Assembly (NCBI RefSeq): GCF_000143415.4
Contig: NW_003314268.1
Span: forward strand, 1,782,672-1,846,671
Source: Selaginella moellendorffii
Taxonomy: Eukaryota; Streptophyta; Lycopodiopsida; Selaginellales; Selaginellaceae
Length of the DNA: 64,000 bases
Direction of reading: 5' to 3'
Positions 1-9,259 of this stretch are shown piece after piece (within the stretch, counting starts at the first letter, position 1; each line of letters begins with the position of its first letter). The notes below the pieces were generated by a model, which was not told the DNA's origin, did no database searches, and saw nothing but the letters and a program-made list of their open reading frames with translations. The translations under genes and the position numbers were made by a program.

Positions 1-597
1 TCACTCCGCCATTACTCAGCACGTCGGCGTTGAGCGGAACCGTGACCTTGATCTCGTCGGCCACCTTGTGCTTCACCAGCGCCTGGTGGATGTTCACCGC
101 CGCCGGCAGAGTGGAGCTTATGAAGCTCCCGTTGTAAGCCGTGAGGAAAGGCTCGTTGCCCACCGCCACGTACCTGCGGCAAGGCAAGCAAACAACAAAG
201 ATGTCAGCTCCACCGCGCTCGTCAGCTGCGAGCAAGAAAGGACTCACTTGATCTTGACGCCACCATCGATCAAGAAGCGGGTGACATTGCGCTTGACCCA
301 CCTCTCCGCGGCGTCGGTGCTAGTGGCCATCATTTCAAGCATGTCATTGGGGATTGCAACCATGACCTCGATGTCAGTACCTGCGAACGCCCTCACCATT
401 GCGAAATCCGCATCGAACAGCTTCACCCGGGTGATGTTGTTGGCCCTGAGCAGCCGCGCCACAACCTTTGGGGGCAAAAGGTGCGACGACATTGTGCCAT
501 AGTTCACCCCGAGCGCTGCCTCTGACACGCCCATCCACGCCACCACCGCCACCATCGCCACCAATCCCAGCAGCAGCTGCTGGCCAAGAATCGCCAT
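1..597 (-). CDS. Glucan endo-1,3-beta-glucosidase (GH17), N-terminal part, cut by window edge
   Basis: The product is a secreted or cell-wall beta-1,3-glucanase that hydrolyses callose-type glucans. The ATG at 597 opens a hydrophobic signal peptide of about 27 residues. It is followed by the GH17 start [15 protein letters not shown] and the family patterns [12 protein letters not shown] and [10 protein letters not shown]. Exon 1 runs 597-248. The donor GTGAGT lies at 247 and the acceptor CAG ends at 174. Exon 2 (173-1) continues with YVAVGNEPF, in which the E of NEP is the expected acid/base residue of GH17. The second catalytic glutamate and any C-terminal CBM43 or GPI signal lie outside the window, so the subgroup cannot be assigned. 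The gene is divergent from the METTL22-like gene; their start codons are about 290 bp apart. Confidence 0.9.
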
Positions 598-886
598 CTT
601 GGGCGCCTCACACCACTTTCCCTTGGCTACCTAGCTGCGTACAGGAAAAGAGGGTCCCCTGTGGCACCGCCTCCTCTTTAGGTCAACCTCATGGTTTGAA
701 AAACCCCCCGGAACGGTCGGCTGTGTCTGAAAACGTCAGGCTGACACGTGGATCCTTGTCACTAGCCGAATTGCTTGCCCTTTTTCCACTCACAATCATC
801 TTCTTCTTTAGTCCTAGCTGAGCCTTGATCATGGCAACCAGTATCTTTTAAGACTAAGTTCTTGTCAATTTGCCCTAGCTTATGAA

Positions 887-2221
887 ATGGAGGTTTTGAG
901 CGAGGTGCATCTGGAATGCGGATCTGGATGCGTCGTGTCCTGCTTCACAATCAGCAGCGCCAAGTCAGGTACACTCTCTGGGCTCGGATCGTCCACCCAA
1001 ATATCTTCCTACGCAGACAGTGACAAAGTTCCATCGGCTCAAGGGCGCAGCTCGGCGGCGCATCAAGTGGATACAACGAGTGGAGTGGACGACGATGGTG
1101 ATCTCATTGTCGCTCGGAGAAGCACAGCAGTTTTGGTTCCAGGTAACCTTTCCAAGTTCCGGGAGTGTTGAGTGCTATCTAAAGGGACTGTGCAGACAGG
1201 CCGAGAGAGTCCATACTGATATATCACAACATGGCCACCGCCATCCCTCTAGTAGGTTTGCAGGTACAGCGGGCGCGCCTAAGCTTGCAGTGTGGATGAA
1301 TTCCGGATGCCTCCTCAGGTGTGGAGAGGAGCACTACTCCTTGCCGACTTTATAATCCACAAGTGCAAGAACACCTCCGACTTTGAGAATGTCACGGCTC
1401 TGGAATTCGGGTGCGGGACAGGTAAAGGTGCTTCCTTCCTGCGTGTGTGAATTTGTTTCCCCATCTGCAGGACTAGCAGGCATTACCCTTGCACGCCATG
1501 CCAAGCTCGTTTTCCTGACGGACAGGGGTGCGGATGTGCTTGACAACTGCTCTCGGAACGTTTTTGCAAACCGCGAGTCCTTTCTTCGGGGCGAGTCCGG
1601 CGTTAGAGTGCGAGAGCTGGATTGGGAGGAAGGCTGGCCACCCCGGACGACAAACATGCAACAGGCAGCGTGAGTTTGTGTTCCCCAATTGTTCTTTCAA
1701 TCCGCTTGACGCTTGCTTTACTCCACAGGACGAGCTCTCCGTACCTTTGGAGCCAACAGGATCTCAAGGATGTGGAGGACGCCACCATCTTTCTGGCCGC
1801 AGATGTCATCTACAGCGACGACTTGACCGATGCTTTCTTCCGAGCTGTGTCAAAGATGCTCCTTCCTGGATCAAACAAAGTTGAGCCAAAGTCCTACCTT
1901 AAAGCTCTCGAGTTCCTTCTCACTCCACCTGGTGCACAGGCACTCTACCTTGGACTTGAGAAGCGCTACAATTTTTCCATGGACGCGCTGGACGTGGTAG
2001 CCAATGGCTATGCAAACTTTGTTGGACACCTGAGCGTAGAAGGTATTCTCATCTGGTCGTTCCTCGTCAGCCTGATCTAGGATGGTGCAGGGGAAAACAC
2101 CAGTGCTGCATTCCTCGGCAAACGTTTGGATGATTTCACGGTCCCAAAATACATTATGGAATACGATCGCGGTACAGACTTGGAGCTATGGGAGATATGT
2201 GCAGCGCCACAGAGGCAGTGA
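887..2221 (+). CDS. METTL22: METTL22-like protein lysine methyltransferase
   Basis: This is a seven-beta-strand SAM-dependent methyltransferase matching animal METTL22 along its length. Landmarks in order are DDDGDLIVARR, HNMATAIPL, VWRGALLLADFI, the SAM-binding ALEFGCGTGLAGI, VRVRELDWEEGW, LAADVIYSDDLTDAFF and LGLEKRYNFSMDALDVV. The spliced model is 887-1142, 1196-1251, 1319-1421, 1471-1669, 1729-1879, 1940-2042 and 2091-2221, all with GT-AG introns. The last exon ends LELWEICAAPQRQ. The block 1880-1939 is 60 nt and in frame whether spliced or not. It was left out because human METTL22 has no counterpart. The stop lies 12 bp from the stop of the convergent ATPG gene. The family assignment is strong; the substrate is not visible from sequence. 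Confidence 0.88.
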
Positions 2222-2233
2222 AAGCGGAGAGCA

Positions 2234-2911
2234 CTATTTGGCCTTGACCGGAAGGACCTTCTCCACGATCTTGTCGCTGAGCTCCTGCACTTGCGTCTCC
2301 AGGCTCTTGAGCGTCTCCTGCTTTTGCTCTTCCAAGTTGGCGAGAGCTTGAGCCAGCTCCTGCTCGATTCGCTCCCTTGATTTTTGCAGTTTGGCCTCCA
2401 GCTCCGCGGCGGTCTCCTTCTTCATCTTGTTCAGTGCGGCGGTGGTCTCGGCTCTGGCCGCCTGAATCAACGCCTCGGCTTCGTCTTGGAGCTTCTTAAT
2501 CTCCTCCGAGTTGTCCTTGACGCTCTCCAGCTTGTTGCGGATCATCTCGTCCCGCTCGTCCATGATTTTGCCGACGGGGGTGAACCAGATCTTGTCCAGA
2601 GCCACCATGAGGAACAGGAACTCGGCGACGATGATGGGCAGCGTGGCGTCGAAGTCGAAGAGTTTGCCGGGCTCCTTCTTTTCCTCGGCGGCCAAGGCAA
2701 GCGCCGCGGGCAAGCTGAGCGTGGCCAAGTTGAGAGCCCCGAATGCCGCATTCCGCAAGCTAGCACCGTCGAAAGCTCTGCTCAATCTCTTCACCAGCCA
2801 TTCCTGGGGGCTAGCACCAACCTTGGCTTTGCAGCTCGCCGGCGATCCCTTGCATAGGGACGCCGACACTGGGCACCGGATGACGAGAGCTCCCGCGCTG
2901 CAAGTCGCCAT
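2234..2911 (-). CDS. ATPG: Chloroplast ATP synthase subunit b' (CF0 subunit II), nuclear-encoded
   Basis: This intronless gene encodes the b' subunit of the peripheral stalk of thylakoid ATP synthase, which pairs with plastid-encoded b and holds F1 static against the rotor. The start [10 protein letters not shown] at 2911 gives 225 residues. The first ~75 are Ser/Ala/Lys-rich and fit a plastid transit peptide. A hydrophobic membrane anchor follows ([21 protein letters not shown]). The rest is a long charged coiled coil ending [16 protein letters not shown], as in plant homologues. The frame is open upstream to another ATG at 3016, but those extra residues do not look like a transit peptide. 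The gene is tail-to-tail with METTL22, with only 12 bp between the stops. Confidence 0.93.
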   Translation of the reverse strand: MATCSAGALVIRCPVSASLCKGSPASCKAKVGASPQEWLVKRLSRAFDGASLRNAAFGALNLATLSLPAALALAAEEKKEPGKLFDFDATLPIIVAEFLFLMVALDKIWFTPVGKIMDERDEMIRNKLESVKDNSEEIKKLQDEAEALIQAARAETTAALNKMKKETAAELEAKLQKSRERIEQELAQALANLEEQKQETLKSLETQVQELSDKIVEKVLPVKAK

Positions 2912-3289
2912 AGCCACGCCACAAAACCACAAACCGGGACGATAGACGGATGATATTCCTAGCGAGACAAGGCTCACGGGGTCTGGGAGCTCACGTCCGT
3001 CGGATGGAGGAGCCAACGCCCAGGATCAAGTCACGGAGCCTCCAGCCCTAGAATGCAGGGGATTCCGTTAAAACAGACGGGCTTTTAAAGGCGAGAATCT
3101 GTTAGGAGCCCCCATTTTGTGGATCGATATAGGTAGATAGGCGCCACGGCCCGATCCGAGGGCTCGCTGGATGCGCATCGGACGGCGTCGCGCCCTACGT
3201 GCTTGGCAAACGCCTCGCCCTGCCTAGATCCGCCCAGGGTTAGAAGAATCATTGTTTAGGGTTTTGTTTGCGGGGCATCGCTCGCTAGG

Positions 3290-5016
3290 ATGAACGTGGC
3301 GCCAGTGTCGTCAAATGGCTACGGTCAGCTGGATGCACAGATCGCGCAGCTGATGCAGTGCAAGCCGCTGGTAGAACACGAGGTAAAATTTCCTTCCCTC
3401 TCGGGCAAAACCCCTTTGCGCATTTTCTTGTCCGAATGTGTGACCTAAGCTCCAGCATTTCTTGCACTTCCAGTCTTTTAGGTCTCTGAAAACACTGTTT
3501 TTTTGCAGGTGCAGGCCCTCTGTGAGAAGGCCAAAGAAATTTTGATGGAAGAGAACAATGTGCAGGTAAGCTGAGCTGCTTTGGTGGTCTCACTTGTTTC
3601 ACAAAAATGTTGAGCAGCCAGTCAAATGTCCTGTCACAATTTGTGGAGACATACACGGCCAGTTCCACGACCTCGCAGAGCTCTTTAGAATCGGTGGCAA
3701 GGTGAGTGTGTATATGTTTTCCTTCTACACCCTCGGAGTCGTTGTGTGCGTTTCAAGTCCTGAGTTTTCCACCTTACTGACCAGGTTTGATCTTTAATCT
3801 CTGTCTTTGTAGTGTCCAGATACAAACTACTTGTTTATGGGCGATTATGTGGATCGTGGGTACTACTCCGTCGAGACTGCAACTGTGAGTTCTCCTCTTG
3901 TCATTTACATTCAAGCTGACTCGGTTCTTCGTTCTGCTATGCAGCTTTTGGTCGCGTTGAAGGTCCGGTATCCAGACCGAATCACCATTTTACGAGGGAA
4001 TCACGAAAGTCGGCAGGTTGGTACGACAGTTATTTAAGCTAGCCTTGGACATTGACTGTTATGTTCTTGCCATGCGACACAGATTACGCAAGTTTACGGT
4101 TTTTATGACGAGTGCCTGCGAAAGTAAGTGTTGGATCATTCATGTATCATGTATATGCGGTCGTTTCTCATGTTCTTTGTTTTTTTTTTTTTTTTTTTTT
4201 TTTTTTTGTCAGGTATGGGAATGCGAATGTTTGGAAGATCTTCACAGATCTTTTTGACTACTTTCCTTTGACGGCATTGGTATGTGAAAGCGTCGACGCT
4301 CACGGTTTAAACTTTCTGCTTCTCTACGTGACAGGTAGAGTCGGAAATCTTTTGTTTGCACGGAGGGCTTTCCCCTTCGATAGATACACTAGATCACGTG
4401 AGGCAGCTTGACCGGGTTCAAGAAGTTCCCCATGAAGGCCCGATGTGCGACTTACTATGGTCGGACCCGGATGACCGTTGCGGCTGGGGAATTTCTCCTC
4501 GTGGCGCGGGATATACTTTTGGACATGTAAGCCGGGGTTTTGCTATTGTGTGGTGTGTGCCTGAAGGTGCATTGTCATTGCAGGATATCTCAGAACAATT
4601 CAACCATACTAACAACTTAAAATTGGTTGCAAGGGCCCATCAACTAGTGATGGAAGGTTACAACTGGGGTCATGTAAGTCGTTTATGGATTGATGATTGG
4701 GATGACAATTGCTACTGTCGTTGTCAACTTTTGCAGGAGCACAAAGTAGTCACTATTTTCAGTGCGCCAAATTATTGCTATCGTTGCGGTAAGTTTCTAA
4801 GAAGTGTTTTAGGCCGTGTTGAGTTTTTGGTCTTGGCACAGGAAATATGGCGTCGATTTTGGAAGTAGATGACAACATGGGCCATACATTTATTCAGGTA
4901 GGTATAGTTGTCGATCTTTCTTCTTTGTTCTGAGCTTGTGTATCTTACAGTTTGAGCCTGCTCCAAGGCGGGGTGAACCAGACGTGACGAGAAGAACGCC
5001 AGACTATTTCTTGTAA
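3290..5016 (+). CDS. Serine/threonine protein phosphatase PP2A catalytic subunit
   Basis: Twelve short exons give a product of PP2A-C length: 3290-3382, 3509-3565, 3618-3701, 3813-3884, 3945-4015, 4083-4123, 4213-4279, 4335-4526, 4584-4673, 4737-4788, 4842-4897 and 4951-5016. The PPP signatures are all present: GDIHGQ, GDYVDRG and RGNHESRQ, which supply the two-metal site. The C-terminus TRRTPDYFL is the PP2A-specific tail that is methylated at the final leucine and phosphorylated at the tyrosine. The toxin-loop region YCYRCGN is also seen. The enzyme acts in the cytosol and nucleus with A and B subunits. Intron 6 carries a run of about 27 T in its polypyrimidine tract. At an exon join the usual FGQDI reads FGHDI, a mild substitution. 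Identity is very secure. Confidence 0.96.
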
Positions 5017-5459
5017 CTGGAGCTCTAAGATTCACCTTAGAATTCTTTTTGCTGAGAGGCCCAGCGATTCCCGACACCTCGACAGCGGCCGCGGCGTGCA
5101 GCTCAAAAACAAGACCACGGGAAGTTTTAAGTGCCTCGATACACCTAGTGTGCTCAAAGAATAGATAAGCCCCCCTCCATATCTGCCGGCTTCCATTCGT
5201 TCTTCTCTTGCTATCTGTAATACTAAGTAGTCTTGGTTGAGATTTTTTTGCTCAGGTGACTGCTGGAACATGGACTTATCACTGTGGTGATACGATTGTC
5301 ATTCAAAGAAAGCTGCGTTAAAAGTGTGCGTGTGTTTGTGTGTGTCGTATTATGTCCCGTGTGACTGGAGTTTCCCAAGGAAGGGACCTCAGCATTGAAT
5401 TCGGGAGGAACAAACAGAAGGAATGGAAGCCTATCTGAACAAAAAAAAAGGAAAGCGTT
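5017..5459. other. Convergent intergenic region, PP2A / CFL1-like
   Basis: This 443-bp stretch holds the presumed 3' UTRs of two convergent genes. A short TG-rich tract occurs near 5325-5345. No open frame with family similarity was seen. Confidence 0.6.
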
Positions 5460-6435
5460 TCAATGCTTCACCTGGAGACGAGCTCCACAGCTTGGGCAGA
5501 CGGGATCTTGTCTGGGCAGCATGAAGTACGTCAAACAGCGGTGGCAGCCAAGCGCAACCATGACATTTTCATGCCCCCTGCCGCCTCGTCTTTGTGCTTG
5601 CGATGACGAGGCCTCGTTCTGGTGGTCTTGCTCTTCGTCTTCCGAGGAAGGGTGGTATGGTTGAGGGGGAAAGACGGCAGAGGCGGACGACGAGGAAGAG
5701 AAGGATGGTGCTGCCCCTGCTGCTGGCCGCGCTGAAGATGTGTGGCTGCGACTAACAACGCCGTGCTCTTGCTCTTGCTCCTGCTGCTGGAAGCTGCGAA
5801 CTTGCCTGAGAGCTCGGATTTTATCATCGGCGAGGCGAGCCACCTCTCTGGGGTCCCTGCAAGTCCGCTTGCAAGTGCTCCAGTCGATGTAGTAGACTTC
5901 CCCTGTCTGGATGGATGCAAGGAGCGCAATGTGTGAGAGGGGACAGAAATTGGAGGAGCAGAGGACTTACATTGATGTCGAGGAATTGCTCCCAGCCGTA
6001 AGGAAGAGCCTGCTGCTGGGGTTGAAGATCGACGTGCACCCGTGACCTGTCGTCGTCGTCTTCGTCATCGCCGCCCCATCTCGTCCTTTTCGGCGATGGC
6101 GATTGATCGTCACCCGCTGCTGGCTGCTGCTCTTCCTGCCGCTGCTGCTGCTGCTGGAAATCATCCCCGGTGGAGGAGGCAGAGAGGAGGCCAAGCTGGG
6201 CTTCAACCACTTGCAGAGCACCTTGGGGCCATGATCGCGCGGGATGATCTTTCTTGCTACTGCCGCCGCTAATACTGCTGCTACTCACTCGATTCTTAGC
6301 GTGCTTGCTGCTGCTGCCGCCGCCGCCACCATCACTGCTACTGCTGCTGCTGCTGTTGCTGTGGCTGGACGACTGGTGCTTCTTCTTGGAGAGCACCTGA
6401 GAGTGAGGATTGACAAGGATCCGCCCGCCTCCCAT
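5460..6435 (-). CDS. WW-domain protein, CFL1 (Curly Flag Leaf 1)-like
   Basis: There are two exons, 6435-5971 and 5906-5460, with donor GTAAGT and acceptor CAG. The N-terminal ~120 residues are Ser/Gly/Gln-rich low complexity, followed by KRTRWGGDDEDDDD. A single WW domain spans the splice junction: LPYGWEQFLDIN joins TGEVYYIDW...TCRDPR, giving the two conserved tryptophans and the terminal proline. The C-terminus carries the plant-specific element VMVALGCHRCLTYFMLPR...CPSCGARL, with paired CxxC motifs. This architecture is that of rice and Arabidopsis CFL1-type proteins, which influence cuticle and leaf development through HD-ZIP IV factors; that role is family knowledge. CAG/CTG codon runs make the 5' part microsatellite-like. 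Confidence 0.85.
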
Positions 6436-7992
6436 GCTATGAAAGAATCAGAAACCGTACCGGACGGCTACCACTGCTCTTGTTCCCGGTGTTGTCAAGA
6501 GGTTGAAAAGAGGCCCCCTCCATGTCCTGCTCCTCCATAGCACTTCCATTTAGGTTGCAAGAGAAGAAGCAACAAGGACGACCCTCTTTTCTAGCATGCA
6601 ACCATTCCTTTCCTCTCAATTTATAAAAACAGAAAAAAGTGCTGGATGATGTAATGATGGAGCGCATTAGGGTAACTGTCAGCCACACTGCATTTCTCTT
6701 GATAAATTTTTAAACTGCCCCTTGCTTGCTCGCTTGCTTCCACTCAAGGCATTGATTTTAGCTTTTAGGCTTGCCAGCAGTCACTAAAACTACTGGTAGT
6801 GCTAAACTTTGGTTTTGTGAGTCCTGGACAGCTGAACAACTACAACCTATATCTTATTGTGCTGGTCAACAACTAGCAAGTATATTACTATTAAGTAGGA
6901 AGTGATGATCGTATAAACAAGGCCAGGGATTTGGACCTCCGTTGGGATAGTGTAGCAAGAGAATCGGCACCGCTGCCAAGCAGCCCGATACAAAAATCTC
7001 TCCTCAATCATGTTTGCATTTGTAACCATTCTTCCTTGAAGGAGAGGATATTCTTTCTTCTTGTCTTTTAGAATGGGAGAGAGAGATGGATGGATGGATG
7101 CTGGATTGAGCCATTCAATTGGCAACGTCCTTTCTAAGATGCAGCAGGCAGCTCTCTCCGTCCGGGCGGCGGCCCGTGAGTAATGCGACGAATTCCAGCG
7201 TACGAATCGTCCTGGCTCTTCCAGAAAGCGCGACAGTTTGCAAACTAACAAATATCCCGCTTGCTTTAACGCGCGATCAGGAACAAAGGAGCAAACAACC
7301 CAAAGCCTAGGAGAGGTGTGCGGCCCCAAGTTGGACTGCGACGCTGACCATGCGCAGGATTTGAATCAGGGAGGGATATGTGCGCACACATACAACACAG
7401 TAGCATTTACTCCTCGTAAATGCGAAGGGCATGGGGCGCAGCACTGCGGCCGAAGAGCTGAGCTCTCTTTGCTTGCCAGCCAGTGATAAATATATATACG
7501 AGGGAAAGGTAGCGAGCACGGTGGCAGTGGAAGGTTTTCTTTCTAACTAGTCTCGCGGTGCCCAAGCATAACACCTTTGCTACCCTTCTAAGCTACATAC
7601 TTAGTGTCGCTTTCCAGCGCGTGCAAGGCATCGGAGACGGCGTCCTCACTCCTCGGCTCGCGGACGAGCCCGTCCCAAAAGCCCCGCGGGGGTGGGGGCA
7701 GAGATGCTCATTTGGAGGCAGCCATACCATTCACCAAGGAGAGCACAGCGCGCACAAACACAGAGATACAACGGAACCCGCAGACAGACACACACACACA
7801 CACAGAAAGAGAGAGAGGGGGTGGACTTTAAAAATTTGAAAAGGCAGGAATATTCCGAGTGCCAGTAACGTCTTCCTTCACAAATCAGAAACACCACACC
7901 AGAAGATTGTAATTATATCTATAATACAAACAATTACAAAGCCATCCGGGTGACCCCGGAGAGTTTGTCGTTGGAATCCATGGCTCGCGAGC
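6436..7992. other. Intergenic region with a microsatellite, no supported gene
   Basis: About 1.55 kb separate the CFL1-like start from the AWPM-19 stop. Upstream sequence and 5' UTR of the CFL1-like gene probably occupy the left part. Open frames here are short, overlap on both strands and show no family motif. A CA/GA dinucleotide tract lies at about 7784-7818. Confidence 0.5.
7784..7818 (+). repeat. (CA)n-(GA)n compound microsatellite
   Basis: A run of CA dinucleotides passes into GA dinucleotides. This is simple sequence repeat DNA in an intergenic position. Confidence 0.9.
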
Positions 7993-8607
7993 TCACTCGT
8001 CCGCAAAATACATGAGCAGCACGTAGAGCAGCTGCGTGGCTGCCACCACAATCGCAAACGCCTCGAGCGCTTTCTGCTCACAAAGACAAAAGTAAAACGG
8101 ATGATAACGGGTCCCCGCTGCATTGCTCTTACCAGTCTGTCAGAGTAGATGTAGCCCACATGAACCTGCTTGCAAGCGACGCTGCAAAACAGAAATCCCG
8201 CTCGGCTCGGCTCAAAAATCAAATGGCAGTTCCATCTTTCTTACCCGAAGGCGAGGAGCGTGAGAAGGAGGGCAATGACCGCCGCCGATCCTGCGCCGCC
8301 GTGGCTCTCGCTCCGCCGGTGCTTGAGATGGAAGAGACCCACCAGGACGGACGCGATGCCCACCACTCCAGCGATCAAAGAGAAGCGGATGAGGTCGGAA
8401 GTGGCTTGGTTCCCTGCGCATGCCCACGTTTTGCATTCTTTCAAAGCCTGGTTTTCAAGCGATTGCGAGTTTCTTACCTCCCGCCAAATGCCCATCCAGC
8501 TGCTCGTCCAATGCCCAGCTCGCCAGCCCCAGCAGGATGATGTAGAGGACCAAGTTCACCCCCAGGAGCGGCGCCGCGAGGCCTCTGTGCTTGGCGTAAG
8601 AAGCCAT
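7993..8607 (-). CDS. AWPM-19-like (PM19) plasma-membrane protein
   Basis: Four exons (8607-8478, 8413-8245, 8181-8133, 8073-7993) encode a small four-helix membrane protein of about 142 residues. The product begins MASYAKHRGLAAPLLGVNLV, and the last helix ends LLYVLLMYFADE. The central segments FSLIAGVVGIASVLVGLFHL and AVIALLLTLLAFGVACKQVH match the AWPM-19 family, including the characteristic ACK segment after the third helix. These proteins are plasma-membrane components that accumulate with ABA, in seeds or spores, and on freezing or drying; one rice member has been reported to affect ABA influx. A TATA box and a GA tract lie upstream on the coding strand. The identification is firm; the physiological role is inferred from the family. 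Confidence 0.88.
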
Positions 8608-8665
8608 CCTCTCTCACTCTTGTCTCGCTCTCTCTCTCCCCCGTGACTCTATATTGACAAGTAAA

Positions 8666-8668
<3 letters not shown>

Positions 8669-8701
<33 letters not shown>
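8669..8701 (+). repeat. (TC)n tract, GA repeat on the AWPM-19 sense strand
   Basis: About 16 TC dinucleotides lie 62-94 bp upstream of the AWPM-19 start. The flanks 8650-8668 and 8709-8728 are similar to each other (both contain attgacaag and aaaggat), so the tract sits between short direct repeats. It falls in the probable 5' UTR. Confidence 0.85.
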
Positions 8702-8702
<1 letters not shown>

Positions 8703-8792
8703 GGTGACCCAATTGACAAGGAAAGGATAAAGAGAAAAGCAGAGAGAGCTGCCGGCCAGCCGGAGATGGTTCCCAAGGAAAGGTGGGGAGCA

Positions 8793-8800
8793 TTTATATA
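8793..8800 (-). promoter_or_regulatory. Probable TATA box of the AWPM-19-like gene
   Basis: The minus strand reads TATATAAA here, about 190 bp before the start codon, which puts the likely transcription start near 8765. Farther upstream (about 8851-8858) the minus strand has ACGCGTGGC, which resembles ABA-response coupling elements; this resemblance is weak. Confidence 0.5.
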
Positions 8801-9259
8801 CGGCTTTCTCCGCCAATGGGAAGAGAACTCATGGGTACCGGATCGACCGCCACGCGTCACGGAGAGGATCAAAGAGTTGCACTGCAGCTCCCAGATTGTT
8901 CAAGAATGTTTTGCTGGCCCTCCTAGCTAGAAGTTACTGTGGTTGTGTTGCTTTTCAGCTGGCAAATCTAACTTAGCTGCTACTTACCTAGCACAAATTT
9001 CTCCATTTACTTAACCTGCGTTGACTCGGAGGAGAGCGAGGAGAATCGAACCGCGGTCGCAAAAGTGTCGGAGCACTCGCGCTTTGACTAGGTGTCGTGC
9101 TTGTGTGCGGAGGTGAGAGAGAGACTGATTAGGGTTGTGGGGCAGACGAGGCGCAGGGCGGAGCATCCAGAGAATGGCTAGGAGGTGCTGATTCCATCCC
9201 TGTGGCGCTGTTGGATCCGCGAATTGCAGGTACCTTGTTGTGCGTGTTCACATAGCAAC

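Noticed and set aside
8241-8495. Separate small membrane protein gene
   Set aside because: It is exon 2 of the AWPM-19-like gene read through its intron.
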